From the NCBI GenBank assembly GCA_019096065.1, contig JAGUCH010000002.1, forward strand, positions 16,566,501 through 16,630,500: a DNA stretch of 64,000 nt, in the 5' to 3' direction. Positions 57,657 to 64,000 of this stretch are shown here, piece after piece. The stretch comes from Paracyclopina nana (Eukaryota > Arthropoda > Copepoda > Cyclopoida > Cyclopettidae). Under the pieces are notes generated by a model. It was not told the origin of the DNA and ran no database searches. It saw only the letters and a list, made by a program, of their open reading frames with translations. The translations under genes and the position numbers were made by a program. Numbering within the stretch: position 1 is the stretch's first letter; every line of letters begins with the position of its first letter.

Positions 57657-58871
57657 ATGTCACTCCTCGGGTTGGCTTCTTATGGAAGTGATGATTCGGG
57701 CTCTGAAGACGAAGTTGAAGCCCCAACTTCCAAAGCTGCCATTGAGGGCAAAAATGAAGACAACAATGAAATATCTGACGAGGAAGATTTTCCCGTTGGA
57801 GAGTCACTTTCTCTCCTTGATCAAGAAGATCCAGAAGACATTCCTGGCCTGAGCTCAAGCAAGTCTTTCTTTGCCTCCTTGCCAACGTCGACATCATCAA
57901 GAGTGGCTGAAGCCAAACCAGCGGAAAAGGAGTCATTCATTGATGAAAATGAGGACTTGGCGTCCATCCCCAAGGCCAAAGTTTACTCAGAAACTCCGGA
58001 CTTGAAAGCCATCAAGCCGAAGAAAAAGAAGGGGCCAGTGAGGATCATGGCGCCCTCATTAGTGTCCAATTTAGATGATGATGACCTAGAAAAGAAGAGA
58101 CCCTTGATTCAAGGACCTGCCAAGATCAAGAGTGGATTGAGCTCTCTCTTGCCTCCACCTAAAAGTAGCTCCACAAATTGGTCGAAACCTGTTCAAGCCA
58201 GCAGCTCTGGATCGAAACCAGCCAATGTTGGCCTTGTCCCGAGGTCCCTGACAAGGAAGCCTCCTCCACTTGCTCCCAAAGCTGGCAAGTCTTCGGTTGC
58301 GGCAGACAGTGATGACGAATCAGATGTACCTTTCTTTTCGATGACTGCTGAAAGCGTTTCAGCAGCTTCATCATCTGCAGCTTTGGCAACTGGCTCGTTT
58401 ACTGTTAAATCCAATCCAGAAGCTGCAAACCCCAAGAAATTCCATCCCAGCCACCAGTTCAGGTATAGTGAAGATTTGGACTATGGTCCAGCCACAGCTC
58501 CCTATCCGCCTCCAGCACCGGGACCAAGACCGCAAGGTCCTCCTGAAGATCTACTTGCCAATGAGGCAGCTTTGGAGAGACTGGCTGGCCGCGGAAACAA
58601 GAAGAGGAAGGGAGAGGAAGGACTCAATCATGTCATTGATGTTAACTTTGAAGACATCAAGCCTGATGAGCGGGAATGGCTGACCAAAGCCCTGACTGAG
58701 GAGGAGGCGGACAAACCAGGACCGAGAAACACCATTGGTGGCAACATGAAGCGGAAGCACCAGATCACATATTTGGCAGCTGTGGCCAAGGAGCGAGAGC
58801 ATGAGCTGAAGAAGCAATGGGCTGAGTCTGCATCCAACAGAAGAGCAGCAGCCAGCAAGTATGGCTTTTGA
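57657..58871 (+). CDS. PRCC: PRCC homologue (proline-rich nuclear protein)
   Basis: PRCC-family proteins are nuclear and linked to pre-mRNA splicing and mitotic checkpoint control. This 404-residue frame starts MSLLGLASYGSDDSGSEDE, the acidic-serine start typical of the family. It has the basic block KPKKKKGPVRIMAPSL at about 120-137, a GLSSLLPPPK motif at about 162-171, an FFSM segment after acidic residues, and a Tyr/Pro-rich middle (YGPATAPYPPPAPGPRPQG). It ends with the diagnostic C-terminus: KRKHQITYLAAVAKEREHEL, then a Trp and RRAAASKYGF. It is a little shorter than the ~490-residue human protein. The whole gene is in one frame with no intron, and its neighbour is convergent. Confidence 0.9.
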   Translation: MSLLGLASYGSDDSGSEDEVEAPTSKAAIEGKNEDNNEISDEEDFPVGESLSLLDQEDPEDIPGLSSSKSFFASLPTSTSSRVAEAKPAEKESFIDENEDLASIPKAKVYSETPDLKAIKPKKKKGPVRIMAPSLVSNLDDDDLEKKRPLIQGPAKIKSGLSSLLPPPKSSSTNWSKPVQASSSGSKPANVGLVPRSLTRKPPPLAPKAGKSSVAADSDDESDVPFFSMTAESVSAASSSAALATGSFTVKSNPEAANPKKFHPSHQFRYSEDLDYGPATAPYPPPAPGPRPQGPPEDLLANEAALERLAGRGNKKRKGEEGLNHVIDVNFEDIKPDEREWLTKALTEEEADKPGPRNTIGGNMKRKHQITYLAAVAKEREHELKKQWAESASNRRAAASKYGF

Positions 58872-59025
58872 AAATAGAAATCTGTATTTGAGACGCCGTT
58901 TGTTACTGGTACAATATGTATGGAATCTGCACAAGCAGCAATCGTATGACGTTGTTAGTAGCTAGAGGGGAGAAAAAATATTCTAAGATCTCTACTTAAA
59001 GCCCGTAATTTAACTTCATGAAATG

Positions 59026-59282
59026 TGAAAATCCATCATGTCTATGCCAACTTGGAAGACATTAATCCTGACGAGTGGGAATAGCTGACCAAAGCCCTGA
59101 CTGAGGAGGAGGCGGACAAACTAGTGCTGCGAAACACCATTGGTGGCAATATGAAGCGGAAGCACCAGATCACTTTGGCAGCTTGCATTTGGAATCCGCA
59201 AAAGCAACAATTGTACGAGGTGATCAGTCGATAGGGGGAGAAAAAATGACCTAGGATCTTACAAATGCCAGTATTTTAACAA
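59026..59282 (+). pseudogene. PRCC 3'-end duplicate, decayed copy 1
   Basis: This is a tandem copy of the PRCC C-terminal coding sequence and 3' flank, starting at GAAAATCCATCATGTCTATG. It has an in-frame TAG at 59,082-59,084 where PRCC has a Trp codon. About 140 bp, covering the last coding stretch and early 3' flank, is deleted. It cannot encode the PRCC tail. Confidence 0.8.
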
Positions 59283-59690
59283 AATGAAATGTGAAAATCC
59301 ATCATGTTGATGTCAACCTGGAAGACATCAAGCCTGATGAGCAGGAATGGCTGACCAAAGCCCTGGCTGAGGAGGAGCTGGACAAACCAAGACTGCGAAA
59401 CACCATTGGTGGCCATATGAAGCTGAAGCACCAGATCACATATTTGGCAGCTGTAACCAAGAAGCGAGAGCATGAGCTGAAGAAGCAATGGACTGAGTCC
59501 GCATCCAACCGGAGAGCAGCAGCCAGCAAGTACGGCTTTTGAAAATAGAAATCTGTATTTGAGACGCCATTTGTTAGTGGTACAAAATGGATGGAATCTG
59601 CACAAACAGCAATTGTATGAGGTTGTTAGTAGCTGGGGAGGGAAAAAAATATGACCTAGGATCTTCACACTGAATGCCAGTATTTTAACA
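59283..59690 (+). pseudogene. PRCC 3'-end duplicate, copy 2, frame intact
   Basis: This second tandem copy carries an open frame from 59,291 to 59,542 (83 residues) matching the PRCC tail from about VNLEDIKPDEQEW to ASKYGF without stops or frameshifts. It also matches the 3' flank (GAAATCTGTATTTGAGACGC). It lacks the N-terminal two thirds and a known promoter, so it is probably a partial pseudogene, but its intact frame leaves open an alternative 3' exon or small protein. Confidence 0.65.
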
Positions 59691-59760
59691 AAACAAAAAA
59701 AACATGTCTATGTAAAAAATTATTATGTTGAGGTAAAAAATAGTGGTAACAAAGGAGAGT

Positions 59761-60312
59761 TCAGTTTCCATTAAGCAGGAAATCAAAGTTGTCTTCAGTC
59801 GAGTTAACAGCGCTGATAATCTTGGCCTGTTTCTTGAGCACATCACACCTGTTCTTCTCCAGATGCTTTTTGAGGGAATTTTTGAACACAAATTTCTTCT
59901 CACAATATTGGCACTTGTAGGACTCCCTTGAGGTTGTGTGGCTGAGTAGATGCCTGTCCAGCATGTCTTGTGTTTTAGACTTGTGTGGACACTTGTGGCA
60001 GGCATAGGGTCTGTTGCTGTGGTCAGAAATCTTGTGCCTTTTCAGCTCAGTCAAAGTCCGGAAGCTCATGGTGCACTCTGAGCACTTCTCAGCATACACA
60101 GCACCTGCATGCACTTCCTTTCTGTGGATCAGCATTTCGTATCTGGTGGGGAACTTGTGGGAGCAATACTTGCACGTGAAGTGGCTGCTGTTGTGGCCTG
60201 TGGAGTGGAGCTGCCTCATATGGGCCTGAAGGCCTGATTTTGTGTAGTATAATTTCTTGCAGACTGAGCACATGTAGTCCTTTTGGCCAAGATGCAGCTT
60301 TTGATGGAGGAC
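59761..60312 (-). CDS. C2H2 zinc-finger gene, exon 4 (last)
   Basis: The exon begins after TATTGCAG (acceptor) and ends at the stop 59,761-59,763, giving 183 residues. It completes the third zinc finger, whose Cys pair is in exon 3: the join puts VLHQKLH after ERNL with the correct 12-residue Cys-His spacing and three residues between the two His. Five more fingers follow (YMCSVC, FTCKYC, EKCSEC, YACHKC, YKCQYC), the last ending in Cys instead of His. The gene is convergent with PRCC and its duplicates. No orthologue name can be given by eye. Confidence 0.88.
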   Translation of the reverse strand, partial: VLHQKLHLGQKDYMCSVCKKLYYTKSGLQAHMRQLHSTGHNSSHFTCKYCSHKFPTRYEMLIHRKEVHAGAVYAEKCSECTMSFRTLTELKRHKISDHSNRPYACHKCPHKSKTQDMLDRHLLSHTTSRESYKCQYCEKKFVFKNSLKKHLEKNRCDVLKKQAKIISAVNSTEDNFDFLLNGN

Positions 60313-60415
60313 CTGCAATATAAAATTCAAAATTCAAGATTCACTAATTTTTCAATTGTGAAATTCCAGCCAGAATCAAAAAACTTTTCACATTTTACAT
60401 TTAACAGTTATAAGC

Positions 60416-61352
60416 CAGTGGAGGGACAAACTTATTCGATAGATGGCGCTTTTTGCCCTAGTATTTTTGGAGAAACTGCCACGCGTGAAACTTGTTGTGT
60501 GACTACGAGAAAGAATTTGATTGGCTGATCAATGAGGAAATAATAAAAAGCTGTTTTCAGCAAAAATTAAAGCGCTGGATGTACGTAGTTCGCTCGCTGC
60601 CTTAGGAATAAGAACGGTTAATCACTTAGAAGGGGAAACCTTGACCGGCCAGCCTGCTGGGGCGTAACAAAAACAGAAATTAACATCATAAAAAATTTAA
60701 TTTTTGTATGGTCTTGAAAAATATCCAAATATCACTGAGTTAAAAAAATATTTTTTTCGGTGGTAATATTCATTTTTTAGTCGTCCTTTGGGATGAGCTC
60801 GATTTTATTGAACTACTGATTGACTTAGTGAATACTTAGTAATTTTTAAAACCTTTTAACCTTAAAATGTGAGCAAAAACTAAAACAATGAAGTATTACC
60901 ACTCTACAAATAGCTAAATGGCAGAAAATTGAATGTCAAATGAAAAGTGTACTCACTTTCTTGAATTTTATTTTTTGGTAAAAGCCTTAAAAATGTAAGC
61001 ACAAAGATGGTTTCCCCTTGTAACATAGCTGCTTTGAGCGCACGCTTACTCAAAAAACGAGGTCTTCCGTTCTTATTCTCGAGGCAGTGAGTGACGTCAC
61101 TGACTAACACGTACATGCAGGTCTTTAGCAAAAATTTAAAACTAGCAAATTTGCGTTTTTTCCATATGGTGTTATGGCATCAAACGGCGCCATTTTGGCC
61201 GTAGATTATGCCATATTTATAAAGTTTTCGGCACAAGCGCTCACAAAGCCAGACAATTGCCAATTTGTGATCATCCATGTAGTGCAGCCACGTCAAATGT
61301 ACTTGCTCAAGTTGCCAGGCTAGATGGCGCTGCGAATCTATCAACTTTACAC
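60416..61352 (+). repeat. family B repeat copy 4, interrupted
   Basis: The left part has CCAGTGGAGGGACAAACTTA and GATAGATGGCGCTTTTTGCC. The right part has CAATTTGTGATCATC, ATGTACTTGCTCAAGTTGCC and CTAGATGGCGCTGCGAATCT. About 540 bp between them is a different inverted-repeat element. Same orientation as copies 1 and 2. Confidence 0.65.
60578..61117. repeat. MITE-like element E nested in a family B repeat
   Basis: The ends are inverted: GTACGTAGTTCGCTCGCTGCC at the left and, reading in from the right, GTACGTG then CTCACTGCC. AATAAGAACGG and the inner GGGGAAACC are also inverted between sides. The ~540-bp body is AT-rich with no transposase frame, so a non-autonomous DNA transposon is the best reading. 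Confidence 0.55.
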
Positions 61353-61520
61353 CTTATATTTAATACGTTATTGATCCGGAAGATGGAGCTGCGATTTGTT
61401 CAATATGAAATTGAGGAAGGTGCCAAGCAATATTCGCCATTACACCATCAAAAATGCCAAAAAGCATGATTAGGGGGATAATCCACTTCTGGTATTTCAA
61501 GTGAAAAAATAGATCCTCAC

Positions 61521-61960
61521 CAGGTTCCTCTCAATCATGAACTCCTTGCCACAAGTTTCACACTTGAACTCCTTGATTCCGGAATGAGTCTTGAGGTGTC
61601 TCTCCAGCTTCTGAGCTGAGCTGAATGCCAAATCACAATCATGGCACAGATGGAATCTTTCGTGGACTTTCCTACGATGCGAATTTCTGGCTCCACAGGA
61701 GTAAAACCGAGCATCACAGGATTGGCACGCATATCGTTTCTCCTTGGCTGCAGCCTTGGCAGCTGCAACGTTGTTGTTTCCTTGGATGAGGTCATCTTCC
61801 TCATCCTCCTCTGAGGTCGTGGAATTGGCACTTTTGGAAGAAGAGCATGAGGCAGCTGAGGCCAAGACTGAGTCCAATTGTTGCAGGCGAAAATTCAAGT
61901 CAGTATCCCATGCTGGAACGACTTTGCTCAAAGTTTGCCCCATGGCATAATCAAATTCGT
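61521..61960 (-). CDS. C2H2 zinc-finger gene, exon 3
   Basis: The exon begins after CTTGCAG, enters in phase 1 and ends at CTG before GTGAGG. It encodes DEFDYAMGQ, then a Ser/Ala-rich acidic linker (SEEDEEDDL), then a basic KEKR and the first fingers: YACQSC...H, FHLCHDC...H, and the Cys half of the third, FKCETC. The phase joins cleanly to exons 2 and 4, so the assembled frame has no break. Confidence 0.87.
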
Positions 61961-62261
61961 CTGCAAGCAGAAATGTCACCATTTTTAAGTTTAAATCATG
62001 CATGTATATTGTACAATTTGTATGTGTGTGTGGCACAATGACCCAATTTTGTGCCTTGTGCATGTGGTAGCATTTGAACAATGATAAAAAAACAGCAAAA
62101 AAAGTTTCACCACGGAAATTCAAATTGTCAACTTGATGATGAGCTGACGGATATCAAAATTGAGGCTTTGGCATTTTTTGCACTTTTTCCTTGCTTTCAT
62201 CACTAGCAACAACCACGAAAATCCATTGTTTCCCAACCAGAAATTTTCCCAAGTTTTTCGA

Positions 62262-62510
62262 ATGTTATTGTAACGTGTCAGCACTCCTTTGTTTTACCCA
62301 GGTTGAGTTTATGTCGTTATGTATCATTAGCTGACTTACCACCAATGAAAAAAAATTGAATGTTATACGAAAAACTGGTGTTTTAGATTTTACTCAAGTT
62401 GCAAGGCAGTTAATGTTACATAATGACGTAAACTCTATGTTGATAAAACATACAAATTTCACTGAGGGTTATTTTGGGGTATGAGGTATCAGAATTTCTG
62501 TGATTGGCTT
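62262..62510 (+). repeat. inverted-repeat element D, copy 1 (intron 2)
   Basis: A ~250-bp segment recurs inverted at 63,436-63,690. Each copy has a palindromic core: TTGAGTTTATGTCGTTATG on one side and an inverted relative on the other, around CTTACCACC and GCAAGGCAGTTAA. It also carries ACTGAGGGTTATTTTGGGGT. No coding capacity. Confidence 0.65.
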
Positions 62511-62807
62511 TTGCATGCATTTCACATGCATGAATTGCCTTTTTGTTCTCGCCACATCATCTTGCACAGATGTTGTCATTAAGCAGGAATTTCATGGATG
62601 ATGACAGTTATATGGATTTTTTTACATGAGATATAAACAGACTGCAGGTTTAGGAAAATTTTGTGCTTTGATGGAAAAGGAAATTTGTCAGTCCTGAGAA
62701 ATGTCAATAGGCAATTTGGCTAATGGATTGGCTTAGAAGTTGTTGCAGAAGTGGAAGCATTAACTTTCACCATCATCAGGTTGCGGAGTGAAAAATTATC
62801 ATAATAC

Positions 62808-63042
62808 CGTATTTTTCTGGTGCTTCAGGAGAATTGATGTCATTGTGTCGATGATCATTGAGAATGACATCATTCATCGAAGAAGTTTCCTCTTGATCAA
62901 AATCTTCCAATGCCGATCGAACGACACTTGTCGACTCAACATTGGCACAGCCATCAAGAAAGTCGCCCAGACTCAGCTCATTGGCACCATTTTGGATGGT
63001 GACTTCCATGGCAGACTCGACATTCAATTCTTGAGTCGTTCC
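62808..63042 (-). CDS. C2H2 zinc-finger gene, exon 2
   Basis: The exon begins after CTTTCCAG and ends at TACG before GTATTATG. It is 235 bases and leaves one base of a split codon (phase 1). It encodes an acidic, finger-free segment (ELNVESAMEVTIQNGANELS, then EDFDQEETSSMNDV). The open frame, matching phases on both sides and consensus splice sites support it, although the sequence itself is not conserved by eye. Confidence 0.75.
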
Positions 63043-63435
63043 CTGGAAAGTTGAAAAAAATTGTTAAAAGTTGTCATGGGATGATCCGCCCTCAAATCTT
63101 GTTTCGGGTGCTGACACAGACTCTGATGCAGGATCACCTGCCAAATTCTCAGCCACAATTTGCTGCATACATAGCTTGCGTGGAGAGACGTTGGCATGTG
63201 TAACTGCTCGAAAAACTTGATCAGTACTCATGAGCAGATTTTTTGCTTGCTCATGCCTCAACAAAGTGGCACAATTTTTTTCTCGTACATGAAAAGGAAG
63301 CCAGCAACAACACCATAGTGTAATCAGGGTTATTTGAAATGCATTTCGTTCGGGTCTTGACTTTTTCACATTGCTGCGCTTTGAGCGATGTTGATGCATC
63401 GAGCAAGAAAATGCCATAGTACACAGCCCAACCAG

Positions 63436-63690
63436 AAATTCTGTGCCCTCATACCCCAAAATAACCCTCAGTGAAACTAGGGCATTTTACCAACATTGAG
63501 TTTACGTTATTTACTAACTTTAACTGCCTTGCCACCTAAGTAAAATCTAGATCACCAATTTGCCATTTCGTCTTCAATTTTTTTTCATAGGTGGTAAGGC
63601 ATTTAAATTATAAATGACGACATTAACTCAACATGTGTGAAACGAATGAGTGCTAATACGTTACAATATCAGAAAACTTGGGAACATTTC
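63436..63690 (-). repeat. inverted-repeat element D, copy 2 (intron 1)
   Basis: This is the inverted partner of 62,262-62,510, including GAAATTCTG, TACCCCAAAATAACCCTCAG and the palindromic core. The two copies sit on either side of exon 2 of the zinc-finger gene. Confidence 0.65.
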
Positions 63691-63791
63691 TGGTGCAACA
63701 TAGGTGTACATGCATGTGCAGATAAGAGTCATTTTGGGGTGCGGTTTCACTTGCCTGCTGACCTTGGTGTTCAGCCAGAATTTCTTCTTAC

Positions 63792-63830
63792 CTGATTGAC
63801 TAGGGTTAAGTTGTACGGATTAATCGCCAT
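63792..63830 (-). CDS. C2H2 zinc-finger gene, first coding exon (proposed)
   Basis: The ATG at 63,828-63,830 opens MAINPYNLTLVNQ, followed by CAG|GTAAGAAG, a strong donor. The frame joins in phase 0 to exon 2 (Q then GTTQEL). With exons 2-4 the CDS is 1,266 bases, 421 residues. The frame stays open further upstream with a Pro run, so the true start could be earlier or in another exon beyond the window. Confidence 0.6.
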
Positions 63831-64000
63831 GACACTAATTCTTGCAACATCATTTGGTGGGGGTGGGGGTGGTTTGTGGCTGCAGCAAAGCAGGGTGGAC
63901 AGCAGGGATTGTGAGAGGGTGGAAGGCTCCTTTGTGGGCGCTGATAATAATGAAGTGAGCACAGAGTTGTTTTCAGCTCCTCCCTTAACTGCAGCAGCAG

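Larger units (their letters stand above)
60313..61520 (-). other. intron 3 of the zinc-finger gene with nested repeats
   Basis: The donor is CTG|GTGAGG at 61,520 and the acceptor TTGCAG at 60,313. The intron contains a family B repeat split in two (60,416-60,560 and about 61,130-61,352), with another inverted-repeat element (60,578-61,117) between the halves. Confidence 0.75.

Noticed and set aside
63064-63459. 131-residue minus frame between exons 1 and 2 of the zinc-finger gene
   Set aside because: It begins inside repeat element D, ends in a stop 20 bp before a good 3' splice site, and exons 1 and 2 join in phase without it. A retained intron is possible but unsupported.

Overview
This is eukaryotic nuclear DNA, most likely from an arthropod and possibly a crustacean. 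The evidence is a tango/ARNT gene whose bHLH and PAS blocks resemble the arthropod protein, split genes with GT-AG introns, tRNA-derived SINE-like sequences, an LTR retrotransposon with an env-like ORF, and many short inverted-repeat elements in AT-rich DNA. The species cannot be named from the sequence alone.

Layout. (1) 0-3.6 kb: degenerate GTCGAC-rich DNA, then four homologous terminal-type exons on the + strand (two doublets). Each has its own 3' splice site and its own stop codon, and a 104/134-bp minisatellite separates the doublets. The upstream part of this gene would lie left of the window. (2) 3.6-12 kb: no gene recognised; AT-rich DNA with four copies of a ~390-bp terminal-inverted-repeat element (family A). 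(3) 12,042-21,263: a complete, GC-rich Ty3/gypsy-type LTR retrotransposon on the minus strand with near-identical LTRs, a 4-bp target duplication, gag/protease/RT/RNase H/integrase remnants and an env-like 3' region. Its reading frames are broken in many places. (4) 21.3-50.9 kb: no gene recognised; more family A copies, family B copies and several large inverted repeats, some nested. (5) 50,913-53,132: an apparently intronless, extremely GC-rich tango/ARNT bHLH-PAS gene on the minus strand, with a tRNA-like sequence just upstream. (6) 54-57.6 kb: repeats with nested SINE-like insertions. (7) 57,657-58,871: an intronless PRCC homologue (+), followed by two decayed tandem copies of its 3' end. 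(8) 59,761-63,830: a four-exon C2H2 zinc-finger gene (minus), convergent with PRCC, with inverted-repeat elements in its introns.

The host genes seen (a bHLH-PAS transcription partner, a PRCC-type nuclear protein and a C2H2 factor) are unrelated single genes; nothing suggests an operon or pathway cluster. The most unusual structures are the tandem terminal-exon array at the left edge, the young but heavily frameshifted env-bearing retroelement, and the dense family of inverted-repeat elements with composite and segmentally duplicated copies. All similarities were judged by eye; no alignment or database search was run.
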